From: Oxytricha trifallax
Taxonomy: Eukaryota; Ciliophora; Spirotrichea; Sporadotrichida; Oxytrichidae
Length of the DNA stretch: 64,000 bases
Assembly: GCA_000711775.1 (NCBI GenBank)
Contig: ARYC01001378.1
Coordinates: 43,922 to 107,921 of the forward strand
Direction of reading: 5' to 3'
A program made the translations under genes and the position numbers. Of the stretch, positions 1-15,300 are shown one piece after another. The number at the start of each line of letters is the position of its first letter. The first letter of the stretch is position 1. Below the pieces are notes generated by a model. It was not told where the DNA came from. It saw only the letters and a list, made by a program, of their open reading frames with translations, and searched no databases.

Positions 1-1721
1 GATGGGATCTAGGTTAGTACACATAGATTATCTTTAATGAAATAACAAAAAACATTTTTAATGATGTATCTTAATAGCTTTTTAAGCTCATATTTCGAAT
101 AATATTAAACAACCAGATAGTCAGGTAATGGCAAGTAAAAACGAATTAAATATAATATCTTCCAATCATAGAGTATTCTTAAATACTTAAACATAAATTA
201 TTCAATAAACTATCAGCTGTCTTGTCATAAACTGAATAATTAGTTAATTTTATACTCTAGAAAAATGCTGGGTAGAATTGCTTTTTTTTAATTATTTACA
301 GTCATTAATTGGTTCTGCTATTTATCTTAAACTTTATAAAAATTTTTTTTTAAAGCTTATTGATCTGTTATTTCTTTTTATATGAAGCTTAAGATAAAAA
401 TATTCCAGTGCTTTCTAATATTTTTGCTTCAGTTGTCGAATATCTTCATATCTTCACCATTAAAAATAGTTTCTAGCTTTATCCTATCGAGCTTTCTGAT
501 GTTATTAACTTAATTCATTTAAGACTTCTGAAACTTGAATTTAAAATTAAAATAGTTGTTCTATAATTTATTTGATTTTCTTCCGCAAAAACAGATTTAG
601 GAATCAATCCAAAGCACCCCAAAAATCTAAAAAATTATCCCTATATCTTAATATTATTGTTAAGAAATTATCATGAACAAATGTAATAGTTTCTATAGCC
701 TAAAGCTCAAAAAGTTTAATTATAAAAGTTTAACTTTATAAAAATATAGAAGCTAGAAGATTTTATCCTAAGTAAAACAATGTTTTGTCCTATAAAAATC
801 ATACAATCATAAATTTAAATATTTTAATTTAAAATGAATTAGAAAAAGTCCAATACTGCTCATTATAAAATTTTGGAATATAAATTTGAATTATACGTAT
901 CAGAATTTATATTTAATTTTTGAATTTCTAAAATTCTATTGATTTATAATATTAGTTTATAAATATACTTTAAGTATAATTCATGCTAAGGTTACAGAAT
1001 CTTTAAGTTATAATGATAAGTATTTAGATAATTAATTAAATTTTATAAACTTATTATTTATATATTTTTTACCAAATTATTAAATATTAGATAAATAAAA
1101 ATATATTATTGATAAAATACAAAAGATTAGGAATAAATAAAAGTTTAATAAAAGACAACTGATATAAAATTGATAAATTTAAAAGTTTTTTTAATTATAC
1201 GCGAAAAGTCTTTAAAAATGCGATAAAAAAGTGCAAATATACTTAGTGTATTACTAACTGTCAGTAATTAATTCTTGACAATATCAATTATTTTAAGTTT
1301 TTCAAAATTGTTTATTTCAACGAACAACTGAAATGTGAGCATTATTTAAGTAATATCCTATAAATTATGAACTTAATTATATAAATACAAAAAACACTAT
1401 TAGGTTAATCTATATTGAATTGATAGTTGCCTAATTTAGAATGAATTTGTTATCAACTATAAAGTTTCCAACTCAAATTTATGGATGATTTTCTTAAAAA
1501 TAGTCTTAAAAGTGAATAAGTGACTTAAATAAATATTTTTAGATGGGATAAATAGAATTAATGGAGATATACTTACTTAAATAGCATGATATTGATATTA
1601 ACACTCAAATCCATTTTTTTATATTTATCAATATAATATCAGTTTATATTAAATTTAACATTACTCTTAATTTTCAATTATACATGCTTAATATATAAGG
1701 CAAATATTTATTTAATTTTTT
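1..1721. other. AT-rich DNA, no gene recognised
   Basis: Very AT-rich sequence with no piece that I can match to the downstream gene array or to any family. By position it could hold earlier pieces of gene A separated by IESs, but I found no convincing one. Confidence 0.4.
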
Positions 1722-2351
1722 TGGCTAGCAGGTCACACACCCCCCCCCCCTCATAATGAACTATTTTCTTTTTGTAGTATTGTAGAGTTATTGACCTGAG
1801 CAAGATTGTTAAAAGCTTCTTTTGCTTGCGAGCAATAGTTTTCGAGCTACGACCAAAACTAAGGTTCATTTTTATACATAAAACATCATAAAAATAGTCA
1901 AAAATGTAAAATATTTATTGCATCTATATTTTATTTAAAATCATTTTTTATGTGTTTTTGTCTTATTCTGAGCTAAATAATAATTATTGAAGTAATATTT
2001 TGAAAAGTAGAAATTTTATCAAGAAATATATTATATTGCTATAACTATTAAATATTAACAAAAATTTCTACTTTTCAAAATATTGCTTCAATAATTATTA
2101 TTTAGCTCAGAATAAGACAAAAACACATAAAAAATGATTTTAAATAAAATATAGATGCAATAAATATTTTACATTTTTGACTATTTTTATGATGTTTTAT
2201 GTATAAAAACAACTTTATTTTGAAATAGCTCGAAAACTATTGCTCGCAAGCAAAAGACACTTCTAACAATCTTGCTCCGCGTCAAAAACTCTACAAGACT
2301 ACAAAATGAAAATAGTACATTATAAGGGGGGTGTGTTTGATCTGCTAGCCA
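1722..2351. repeat. 630-bp palindromic foldback element (family P4)
   Basis: Two inverted arms of about 300 bp flank a loop near 2018-2060. The tips read TGGCTAGCAG and its complement CTGCTAGCCA. Just inside the tips lies a C-run on the left and a matching G-run on the right. The arms differ by scattered substitutions and small indels (for example around 1865 and 2205), so the copy is not brand new. It has no coding capacity that I can see. It lies upstream of the gene A remnant in non-coding DNA. It is a MITE-like foldback by structure; the transposase that moved it is unknown. Confidence 0.85.
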
Positions 2352-2946
2352 TTTATTTTATTTAACATACTTTATAGTTCATAGTAACGAATTTAGGCTT
2401 TTAGTGGGAATAATGTATATATCATTATTTTGCTCTATTGTAGATGTAATAATAAATATAATAATTATATAATCAATAATATTTATATGAAATTTACAGT
2501 ATATCAATAATTAATAGAAAAATAATATGTGAAAATATCCTTCATTTGATCACAATTTTTTGTGTTTACTTACTAAAAATTTTTAAAGTAACTTTATTGC
2601 AGTTAATTAAAAATAAATTCTACTATATGATGAATTAAATTTTATCATTAAATTTTTTTCAATGAATTAGACTTAAATAGGAATATTACTTTGAATTTAA
2701 TAATTGTACTAATTGAGATTATTTATGGTAACATGGATTCGATATATAAATTGCTAAAGATAAGTCCAGGAATAAAAAAGTAGAATACGATGGATTAACT
2801 TCTTTTTACCAAAATATTCATATTTAATACTCTCAAACTTTTATTTATAAATTAGTTTAATCTAGTCTTACAATTTTATAAATTTAATTATAAATAATTT
2901 TTTCTTCATAAATTTATTTAAATTTATGTACATTAGATATTATATT
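2352..2946. other. AT-rich spacer
   Basis: Nothing recognised. It lies between foldback P4 and the first recognisable pore piece of gene A, so it is probably IES or eroded gene sequence. Confidence 0.4.
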
Positions 2947-4747
2947 ATGTCATTCAAAGCATCTATGGGTGAATTTTAGTTTGGCAGCTTCTACTAATAA
3001 GAAGACACACATATTATCTTTGCATGAGTCTAAAAAATAAAATAAAAATCTATCACAAATTAAATTGAGTTTAAACTGTGAAAAAGTAAACATAATTCAA
3101 GATAAATTAAAATAATCTAAATTTTTATTATTATTGTGTAATAATAATTTAGTATAAATAGATTATGGCATTATCTCTAATTGTTGATTGTACAAATTTA
3201 TATTAAAAACTCTTACTGATACATTTAGAAAATTAATAAATCTTATTAAATTTTCTAGATGATAGTTTTCCTATTTTGTTTGAGTAGCATTAGTATCAAA
3301 AGTCCAGTTCTTGAACATTATCTTGCTTAATTTATTATTCCTGCCTTTTCATTCTTATGAGAAAGCAATCATCCTATATTTATAAATAATACTTCGAAAA
3401 TAATTAATAAGATATGAAAGTATTTATTTATTAAATAAAGAAGTTGGTAGCAAAATCATATAGAATAAAAGAACAGCAATTTAATAGAGACAGTCATACT
3501 TAAATGAAGTAGATTCTTAAAATCAATAATACTTCCTAAGTATTTAGTTATATTGATGATAATCAAAGATATAAACTCAAAATTCTTAATATAATCGACG
3601 CTTCTTCCTTTGTAAATATAAATTAGAATATTATCTGTAAATGATTTCCTTAAACGGAATTTACAGTTTAATCCATTATATTTAATTATTTTATATGATG
3701 AGCAAAATTATTTTTATTTAATTTTTTTTCAATTAATAGTTTTTTTAATACTTTCTAGTAAACTTTGCTTCTGTATATAATCTTTTATTTTATTTATTAG
3801 ATCGCATGAAAAATTATATTAATACAAAAACAATAAAAATAAGAAGTACAATAATAACAAATTATAAAAAATGTAATTTAATTCAACATTAAAATTAATT
3901 TAACAAATACTACTATAACAATAGAAAATATTTCTCTTTAATTTTACATATTACTTTAAATAAGAAAAAAATGAATTTGTTGGTTTTGAATGGCAAGGAT
4001 TTGTAAAGAATATTACAAGCCGAAAATATTTATAAGTATTTTTATAATTAATTTAGTTTTTATTGAAAAATATAAATGAAAAGGTATTATCACTAATTTT
4101 TCAGATTATTAAAAATATCTTTTAATTCAATATTAATATTTAGTAATAAATATTTTATATTTTATTATTCCTAAGTTGAATTAATATTTAAAAGTTATAT
4201 AAATTAAATTTTCAAGTCTCCTATATTTATTATCTATATATACATAAAATATTGTAGGTTTTATGAGATTAAATATTTTCATTACTTTTTATAAATGTGT
4301 ATTTTAAAAATTAAATTTACAATATATTTATTTTTTATCATATCTATTATACCAAATAATAATGCTAGAAATATTTATTTTATCAATATTAAAGTATAAG
4401 TTATATCTAGAAAAAAACAACTGAACCAATAAAATATAGACGCTATATAGGTAATTAAATTGGTAGATATTATTAAATATCAATAATTATCATTATTATG
4501 GATTATATTAGAAATTTAATTTAATTACACAAATGAAGAAAGTTTTAAGCAATAAAAGTGATATTGTTTTAATTTAAAACATTTAAATTAAAGTATAAAT
4601 TTATGGGATTTGATTAAGAAAACTGTCTATTAGAATCACATAAAAAATTTTTATTCAGAACAAAAAATTCTGCAACATTTTAAAGCTGTTGAATTTACAG
4701 TTAAAATTTACAGATTATCTCAAAAAAAATAAGATCAAATCATCATG
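2947..4747 (+). pseudogene. Gene A: decayed 3' end of an ion-channel paralogue
   Basis: Five pieces match the channel end of gene B in the same order. A1 (2947-3026) is the pore loop (B has AFRASTGDF; A has SFKASMGEF) running into DTHIIFA. A2 (3293-3370) is S6-like, with FLNIILLN and SYEK. A3 (3438-3570) is the post-S6 linker (KKLVAKSYRIKEQ against KMVAESFRIKAQ). A4 (3991-4025) has WQGFVK. A5 (4658-4747) has FKAVEFTVK and QDQII. The decay signs are a TGA where B has Trp in FAW, a frame change and small deletion in A2, and extra DNA between A1-A2 and A4-A5 where B is continuous. No clear equivalent of B's last piece is visible. I infer a pseudogene, or one with extra IESs. It is the upstream member of a tandem array. 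Confidence 0.7.
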
Positions 4748-6292
4748 AATAGGATATTTTTATTATCAATATAATGCAATATATATATTTAGATTAAATT
4801 TTTCAAACTAATTGACTTATTTAAAAAACTGCTATCTATTGATATTTATAAACTTGTATTTATACAGGATAAAAAATTTTGTTCTTAAGTAAAAATTAAT
4901 ATTTTTTTATCAAACTCAGCAAAATAATATCATAAGCACTTTATTTATATTATTTTTTTATGTTGATTTATTATAGATTATTTATTATTATTTAAAATTA
5001 ATCACTCTTAATATTAATGAATGGCAAATTTGAAATAATATTATAGTACAAATGACTTGTTCATAAATAATTATAAAATAGCAATGATGTGAGAAAAGCC
5101 AATAGTTGAGTGCAAAAGAGATGAAAATGTATGTGTTAATTTAATTTTTTAATGATAAAATTTCTCATTAAATTGAATCCTAAGTATCTTAGATCAATCA
5201 TATCTAAACAAATGGTTTGTTAAACCGATTTAGTTAATAATTTTTAATTTAAAATAAAAATTTATTAATCAAACTTGGTTGATAGTTTAAATATAATAAG
5301 ATAAATATTACTTTAATAAGATCATAGAGTTAAGTAGATTTTGTAAAATAATATAAGTTAATTAAATTAAATATTTTTTTTTCTTAGATGTTAAAACTAC
5401 TACTGTTTCCATATTTTATATAATCTTTCCTCGAACTAATTTCATTCTATTATATATTATTTAAATTTAAAAAGAAACCACTTAGGTAAAATGTAATTAC
5501 TTATTTACTCATAATTACTCAACATGGTAGGATGTATATAGTACAATAAAAATAATCTTCAATAATTTAAGTGTAATTTCTTACTTTTACTCTTAAATTT
5601 ATAATTAGCAATTTAGTCCAGTCAAAATTGAGGGATATACTCTAAGATCGATTTAAATTTAATTTTTCCATTTAGAATTGAATTTTGTAGTGGTTTGAAA
5701 TTAGAAATATGTTATATATTTCTAACTGCATATTAAATCTTTTATTAAAAGTTGCATATTTTTTATAGATACTTAATAAAATATTGATAAAATATGCCTT
5801 CTAAAATCAAATTATATTTTAACATATACTCTTACACCTATTTATTTATTGATAATGACTCATTATCTTATTAAAGATTTAAATATTTCTTAGCCTTAAA
5901 TAAATATACATAATATTTCATTAGAAAATTATGACTTCTTATCCAACAAACCCTACTGAATATTTTATATTGTTATAAATAACAATATTTAAATTATAAA
6001 TTATTTGAGAAATGAATTTTTATATAACATACTTTGGAGAGATTATTTATATTAAATATTTAAATTTAATATTTTGAAATATTTTTTAGTATTGTTTAAT
6101 AAATTATAGATGATATCAATATTAAAAGGTGTATTACTTTTTTTTTATTTATTCGAAATAAGTTGCTGTTTATAACAAAGCTGTTAGATTAATTGAGATA
6201 GATATATTTTTTTATTTAGCTTTAGTATATTTAATAATTCTTCAAATTTATATAAAGACATATACGCACATTATTTTAAAACGTTCATAAAA
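4748..6292. other. AT-rich intergenic spacer between genes A and B
   Basis: No coding piece recognised. It separates the last gene A match from the ATG of gene B, much as the spacer after 34730 separates B from C. The macronuclear promoter and 3' ends presumably lie here, but no motif could be assigned. Confidence 0.4.
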
Positions 6293-6395
6293 ATGCTAAA
6301 CCGACAATCCGCAAACTTACAAAACTAATAGATTCTTGATTAAGTTGATCAAACTCTTGCTCTTGGCGACGAATTGCTAGAGAATCCAACCCAAC
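6293..6395 (+). CDS. Gene B piece B1: N-terminus
   Basis: It opens with ATG and reads MLNRQSANLQNQQILDQ, continuing to LLENPTQ. Gene C starts with a related stretch (QNLILPILV...DNPLGQ) at 35432. The piece ends at a pointer AAC (6393-6395), repeated at 6457-6459. Joining there continues in frame into B2, giving NPTQ-PPSAD. The paralogue match and the in-frame junction make this start better than the later Met seen in gene C. Confidence 0.65.
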
Positions 6396-9300
6396 TTACA
6401 CATTTATGTTTTTATTTTAGGGCAATTAAATCATTTTAATTTTTTTTTAAAAATCAAACCTCCTTCTGCTGATATAAATTAGAGTTAAAGATCTCAATCA
6501 GACATAGAGCCATTATTAGATATTCAGGGTCCCTCATCTAATATTCAGCTCTCTTTCTAAACCTAATCAACTTCTCAACCCATTTAATAAAACTCTGTAG
6601 CTGTAGAACCTTAGACTGTTTCAAATAAAATGGAAGATAAGGAATCTATGAAGACTTCTTAAGTGCTATCACCTGAAGAGATAAAAGCTCTTTATTATTA
6701 AATTAAATTTTATATTTTATTTTCTGGGGGAATTTTTTTCTCAAATAATAAGTTTCTTAAACCTAAGGAAATTTCCTACCCCGCACATTAAAATAAAATA
6801 TATATAATTTTTCAAATCTCTATCATTAACTATAGTCTTATTATTTCCAATCTAGCATCTATCATCATTTCTAAATTTATAAAGTTAAAAAATTTTAATG
6901 AATATCGGATTTATTATTGATTATGAAAAATTTTATTTAAAAAAAATTTTAAATATAATAAAACAACTATTGGATATTAACATTGAAAATTATATATTAG
7001 GAAAAAAGATTATTTTATGCTTATAGTAATTGAAATTAGGATAATTAGCTTCTTATATTCTTAATCTATTATAATGTAAAATTCAATATTTAGCGCATGA
7101 ATATTTTTAAAGGCCCCTACAATCATTTTTTTTATTTTAAGCTATGGCAGCTTAAAAGGCTCTTGAAGAAAAAGAAAAGGCTGTTCGAAAACTTGAGAAG
7201 TTAAAAGAAATGAAGACGTTTTTCGAAGATTTTCATTAAGCAGACGACTATTTCAAAGATGTTGTACCTCAACGTGAAAACGAGGAAAGTAATTTAATTT
7301 AATATTTATGAATTTGCAATAAAAGTTTAAAACAATTTATATTAATATTTTAATAACAGTTAGCAGTCAAATAAACTATAATTAATTTTATAATATCATT
7401 AAATGATATTAAATCAACTTAGTTATGGAACTTTAGATATAGTTATGAGTGGGCAATAAAAAAAAACACAATTTTTATACAAATTTAATGATTATAATAA
7501 TATTGGGATTAAACTTAAATTAAAAGAATTTAAAAGTTCATCGAATTTTTAATAATTCGATTTGATATTTTTCTATCTTGACAAACTAATTTAGCATGCC
7601 TTTTTTTAATTTTCTATAAAACTTTGAATTTACTTTTAGTTAAATTAGAAACTTATTTAGCTATATCTCTAGAACTATTATCAATCAAATCTTAATACCT
7701 TCTTATGTCTATTTTTATAACTTACTGATATTATTTATTTATTTTATTAAAAAAAATTTAATATGCTGTTTAACATTTAAATATGAAAAAGGATGATTTC
7801 AAATATCGAAATTACTATTCTAGTAAATTTCATACTTTAAAATAGTAACTAAAATTTTTTTATTTTTGCAATAAACTTACTGGATGTGGAGAGAAAAATC
7901 TCCTGGGTTCCCACTTACGGCTTAGATCTAGGATATTTACTTGTTAATATTTTAAAGTAAATTCAGAGTGATATCAGATAAATCCTGGTATATTGAAGGT
8001 GATTTCATATTCAACATTGAACTTAAAGACTGGGAAAAAGAAAAGAGATAAATATATTTTAGCATTTGTTAGTATTTAATTTAACAAACATAAAATTTAG
8101 TTTATAATAAATGCTCAATTAAATCTAAACTCCAAGATCTCTTCGGTAAAGTGTTGCTTAAAGTTGTTAAATAATTGAAACCTGGATAATATTGTAGAAA
8201 AAATCATTATTTTTGCTAATTTCTTGCCACTTTTTAGTTTTTTATGTTTTATAGTTTGCATTTTTAACTATTTTTCATAGAGGAAAATTTAAAATGCTCA
8301 ATTATCAGTTAGAAGATAATTATATATGCTTAATTAAGTTTTGGGGGGAGAAAGTTTCCTGCACTTTTTATAATTTTTAATTTTTGATTATATTAATCTT
8401 TTAAACAACTATCAACGAACTTCTGGACATATTTAATTATTATAATTATACTAATTTATAATTCAATCAGTCAATATCTCTATTAGCATGAATTCTAAGC
8501 ACCATCGAAGCACTATCTCATTTCTTATAAATACCATTATTATTATTATTTAATGCTTTACAGAAATTATAAATACCATTAATCTAAGAACTCCTAGATA
8601 ATTATGCTGGATAGATCCACTATAAATAATTCTTAAGTATTTAAGGTGTCAAAGAGTACTCAGTATATTATTTTTTATCTAAACTTCAGGAACAACCCTT
8701 CCTATCATACCTCAAGATCCTCTTAATATTTAAAAAGTCCTTAAAATATAACATTTTTTGAATTCAAGTAAAATTTATTATTTATTTTACATAAATATAA
8801 AAATAAAGTGCAGGGAACTTCCTCGAGTGCAGGAAACTTCCTACCCCCAGTTTTCTTTTCATTTTAAAATCTTAATGATACTAATAAAAATTTCTAGTTA
8901 ATAATCATCATCCGAAATATACCTGAAAGGACACAATTTGCAACAATTCATTGATTCAGCTAATATTTATAAAGGGACCTCTAATTTAAAGCATAGAATT
9001 CATATTCATTGAAGCAATCGCATTTAATAAATGAGGTCCATTTCACTTTTAATTATTTCAATTATTTTTATTATGATATAGAAAGAACACTTTTAGAGCC
9101 ATTCATCCAATCATTTTATTATAAATTTAATAAAGCTATAATTTTTTAGGAAAGATGGGTAACTATGACAAATAAGTTATATTAAAGCCGAGATAAATGA
9201 ATCTTGTCTAGTATCTTAATTTAAAAAAATATTTTATAAGTTTTGTTTTTTTAGATAAAATTTTTTAAATCAATTTAGTTTGTTGATTCGTAATAATTTT

Positions 9301-12300
9301 ACTCTTTCGATCTGATTTGCTCCTTTAAATCTATATTTTTTAGTGAAAAATAACAAAAGATATTCACGATTAATTATATAAAGTTTAGGCAACTGAAAAA
9401 CAAGCACAGTATTCTCGTACTTTAAAATTTTAATTTAATAAAATCAAACTATTTATATATACCATTTATATATTTTATCAATTATTCGTTAAATTCAAGA
9501 CTTGCAGGCATGAAGAAAAAATATTTTTATTATGCATCTTAAAAAATCGAAATTACCATCAATATATAGAATTTGTCTTTTGTTTACTAATATTGACATA
9601 TGCATCTATTACCAATATTATACATTTTATATCAAATTCTATCACGAAAATCATTTAACTATTTATTTAAAAAACTAAACTCCTAAACAATCCCTCAAAT
9701 ATAAGTAATTAGAGAAATTATTTTAAGTTTTAGGGTTTTGAATTGCCCCTTCATTTAGAAAATTGCTTTGATAAAGATAAAATTAATGAAAGCCTAGAAC
9801 TATTTTTTAGTAGTGATGGAAAAGATGGATATGGAAATAATTTATTATTTATTATATTAATTTTAATTTATTGGAAAAGTCTCTGAAAATAATCTTCTTA
9901 GAACTATCTATATATTGATTAAGTAATTTATAGTATTCATTTTATTTAACGAGAAGAATAGATGAAAAAATGAATTCTAGACTTCCAATTGAAAAAAAAC
10001 TTTTGCTTAAAGATCTACACATTCACTAAAAAATAATTAAATAGGATTTTTATATATTTTTAATTTTATAGATAAATAATCTTTTTTTAATTTTTATGAT
10101 TGACTGAATTAAAACTTGTATTATCGTATGATCTATCAATAAGCCATCTTTATAAAGATTTCTCAATCTAAGTATATGATAGTTAAATTTAAATAATATA
10201 TATTTAAAAATTAATTATTTGAATTATATTATTGTAAGAATATGATAGAGAGGATTTTGCAATTATATGCGATGACTTCTTTTACTATATAGAGTATAAA
10301 AATTTACTCAAATTTTACTTTGATTCGGAAAAAGATGAGTCAGTAATTAAATTAGTTGGATAGATTTAACAAATAAAATAAGTGTATTAAAAAACACTAA
10401 ATAATTACTAAATTAATATATCTTTTATAGAATGTATTTATCAATAATTTTACTTTAATTGTGTAAAAATAAATCGAACAAAAGGATTAGACCTCTTTTT
10501 AAAGATATTTTATCACACTACCTCACAATCCTTTTTGTTATATTATAATATTTTAAATTGTATTGAAAAATAAGAATAGTTTAAATTTAAATTAAAAATC
10601 AAGCATATAAAATGTTACAAAATTTTTTTTAAAAGAAATTATCAATAATCTCACTCACAATAAATTTTAAATATACTCTAATTATAATATAAAGTGAGGA
10701 ATAAAAGAAATTCTTAATTATAATAAATAAATTTGCCTTTTAATTTTATATTAATATTTATACGATTATAGTATAAATAATTCCCTACCTCATAGCAATG
10801 AATTTTACAATATTAAATCTGTAATTAATAATACTAAAATAAAAAAAATAAATGATTAATTTAAAATCATAAGATAGTGTTTATTTTTATGTCCATTATA
10901 TATAATTAATTGTTTAGTTTAGAAACATTTTATATTCTTTAGATTTAAATGTATAGATTAATGAAATTAAAAGATGAAACCAAGAAAGAACAGCATAAAT
11001 AAAACTATATAAATTAATTATAACCCAATACAATTAGTATTTAATTTGAATAAATTTATGAATATATAAAGCATTATAAATTAGAAGATAAAAAATTAAA
11101 ATCTTAAAAATAATGTTTTATAATATTATTTATTTCTAAATTATTTGTTTAATCTAGAAATTTAAAATTAAAAAATGGGATCCTTCTTTTTTCGTAATAT
11201 ATTTCATTTTTAATTATATAATATATGTAGCCATTAATTGAAATTTTTCAGTTTATATAAAAAATTATTATTATTAAATAATTATCTTTCTCCTTGGACT
11301 CTTGGACAGATGAAATTGGATGTCCAAAAGTCAAAGTATGAATATCTGAGTATGTCTATCTGTCTTGCTTAAGCCACAGTATTAATTTCAGTAAAGCATT
11401 AAATAATAATAATAAAATAATTTTCTTTCCTTTACAAAAACAATCCAACCGTAAATAATTTTAAATCGAATCATTTAGTAATTATAAAACTATAATACAT
11501 ATAAAATGCTAGCTAATAATAATGAATTAATTAAAGTAATTAATATATAATTTTATTTACAATTAATAAATATAGAACATGGCAAGATCTATGTAAAATT
11601 GTATAATTAGTTTAAGATTATTATTTCTTAAGATTTAATATATAAAGTTATCTACAACATGGTTCTTACCAACAATTATAAAATATTCTTCAAAAAAGGG
11701 TATATTAGTGAAGCCAATACTGACTCCAAAATTGAAGTTTATCCCTACTCTAAAGAAAAAGATAAAATGGCTATTCTTATAATATAATCAATTCCAAAAT
11801 AAATTGATCAAAACAATGTACTTATAAAAATTACTAAAATTAATTTAATTTAAGGTATTTCTTAAATATTTACATATTTGGCATACTTAAATTTATATAA
11901 TTTTTTAAGTAAAATATTTATAATTAACAAGTTTGATAAAATGATAGGTTCAGCAAAATATAATTACGTTTAACATTATTTTTATTACTTTCTTATAACT
12001 TATAAAAAAGTAATATATGCCTTATATAAGTAAATTCACTTTAGTCTTTTTATTCTAAAAGCTAATAAGTTTATTTTGTATATGTTTAATAAAACTTATT
12101 TTATAATTGAAAAAATAATCATTAGATACTATCTATCAAGATAAATACAACAATATTTGAAAATTATTTCCATAATAAACAAAGAATTAATTTAAATAAT
12201 ATAGTATTTTACCATATTGTATAATAAGTCAATTTAAAGCAAATAAAGATGCTAGCTCATTGAAAAAATATCAATTATTCTTTAAAAATTTATTACAGTA

Positions 12301-15300
12301 ATATTGGTGCCGTATTCATTTATAAATTTATTCTTTAATGCTTTATTAAGATAAAAATTAATTTTAATATTATTATAATTTAAGCGTTTAAAACAGTCAT
12401 AATCCATAAACCTTTTAGAGATTAAAAGATTATATCATATTAATTTTACGAATTTAATATTTAGCGCTAGAAAATTAAGAATATATCTGTGAAGTATTAT
12501 AAGTTATTTGACTTCGGAATTTAGGTTATACTGTAATAAGATAGTATGATTGATAATAAAGGCTCTCTGGTTTAAATTTAGCTGAGACGAGACATGGAAA
12601 ACTTGGTCCAACAATTTTAATACTTTTGGGAACTTGATCAGTATCCTTTGCTTCATAGATTACCCTAATTTGTTTTATACGATAATAGCGTATAGTTGCT
12701 TTCATTCAATTAGTCATCATTATTTTCAATATTAATAATAATTATTTCCTGTATTATACCCTATATTACTTGAGAGGCTAGGAAATTGGCAGGTAGTTAT
12801 GAATAACAAATATAATATATAATAGCATTAGATTCGATAAGTTTGGTTGGACTCTAAAATTCCTTTAAATTTCTGGAAATAAACTTCATTGGAAAAATGT
12901 GATAAAAAAATTTAATAAATATTTTCATGCCGAAGAAATTCTTATAAATCGTTAAATTACTGAACATTATTTTAAGTGAGGAATTATAATATAAATTTCG
13001 TAAGAAATTTAATGATTTTGAGAAATATTTATTGGTATTTATTTTCTCAATCGTTTGATTTAGAGTTTAGCAGATAATCAATGTAAAGTCTTAAAAAGAT
13101 TTACAATTCATAGTATTTCTAATTTATCTTGAGGAAAAACTAAAAAAAACCAAAGCCTTCATAATTTTTAGTATTTAATTTTTAAAAACATACTTATGTA
13201 GAATAGCTGATTAAAATCAATAACTAACTTTAATGTTTCTATCTTTTGTAGTTGATATCTATTATTTTCATTTACTGTATATTTATTATATATAAAAGTT
13301 AAAATCTAATATTCGAAAATGATAAATGTTAGCAAATAGATCTGGTAGACTGTTTACAATTTCTTGAAAATTATTAATTTTTTGATATAATTAATAATAT
13401 TCTGCTTTTGAAAACTTCAGCATCTCTTCTACTTAAAATTAGAAATTACTATAATAATAAAATAAATTACTTATAGTATTAGAAGGACAGGATTAATTTA
13501 TTCAATTATAATTTTAATTCTATAACACAGAATTGATAAATATATTATATTTCCTAAAAAATATTAACTAAAATTTAAATCAGATTATTTTAGTTTTATA
13601 GTCTTACTTTATGCAGATTCTAAGGTGTACCTAATGGATTATAATGAAAAATAAGCGGTCCATAAGGAGTTTCTTCAAGCAAAATTGCTCACTTCTAACT
13701 TTAAACTAAAGCATTTATTGTTTGAAGACGCAGATAAGTACTAATTTTTAAAAATCAATGGATATATTATTGCAAAATATAAATATAATTATAATATTAA
13801 GACACCCACCCTAACTCTAATTTTTCATTATCATATTCTCTAATTTAAGATTTGTAAAAAAGTTTTTCTTAAATTTCAAATAATTTTTAGATATTTTTAT
13901 TATATATATTTTGATTATTTTTTTATCAAAGTGATATAAAAGTTACTTAGTAAACATTTTATTTACAAATAATTAAAAGAGCTAGTTATTTATTATATTG
14001 AGTATGCCTAAATAAATGAATGAGTAAAGATATTCAATTTTTAGACTAATTGTTATCTTTTAAACTGTAAGCAATTATCAATCAAATTTTATTCTCTTTA
14101 TATAAATATTTTTTATTTTTTAATTCAAATAAAATTTCTTTCAATTAACTTAATATTAGAGTAAGTCGTATTATTAAAATTATATTGAATTTTTCTTGTA
14201 TAAATTTTTTACAGAGTTATTTAAGATAAATGGATTAATATTTTTCAATTGAATAAATCTTATAATGCAATAATTATTTAAATTAATTTAAATATAATAT
14301 GCGAAAGCGTGTTAAATTATTTTGATAATTCAATATTTAATTGTTTACTAACAATATTAACTATTTAATTGTGTTAAACTATTATAATTTTAAGATTAAA
14401 TTTTATATTGCAGAATAACTTACATGACGAATATTTTATATATTTTTAATTATCATATTGTTTTTATTTGAATGAAGTTATATTAAATTTTATTTAAACT
14501 ACAAGAAAGAATAAATTAACTTAAAATAAATTTCCTAAATTTTAAACAATTATATAACAAAGTTGAAAAATTGTATTTAATTAATCTATGCTACATTATT
14601 TCGAATATTTTTGTCAAAAAAGTTTAATTATACTTAAAGACATACTTTTGATCAATTTAATCTCTTAATACTAATTTAAAGCATAAATAACTTATTGAGT
14701 AGAATTTAATTAATAGGTTAATATAAAATTTTAATAAGTATCCAATAAATCTATACTTCAAAAGAAATTATTGGGATTGGAATAGTAAATTAAACATTAA
14801 ATTTTTACTATATAAAATGATTATTATTGAGTTAACGTAACAAGTAGATAAGAGTTTTATAATTATTTAAATTTCTATTTTTATTCATAAATTTAAATTA
14901 ATTTTTATTTTACTAATATTATTATAACAGCTTTTAGGAGGTTGAGTTTATAACTAAGTCATAGAAAAGTTCAATAAATTAATAAGTTGACTATTTTGAC
15001 TTGAGAAATGATTCCGACGATATTACTTAAATATAAAATTATTTTTGATTTAATTGCAATATTATAATTATTTTTAATATACTTTATTATGTTATTAAAT
15101 TAATCATTATAATTTTAGTATAATTTTAAGTTCTATTATAAATATATTATATTTTAGCAATAATATTTTGAAATTTAAAATTTCATTAAATAAAAATATG
15201 AACGATCTTTTAATACTTAATAAGTATTATTTGTATATTTTATAATTATTTTAATTTCAATATACTATTATTTCATTCCAAAATCATGGCTACTATATGG

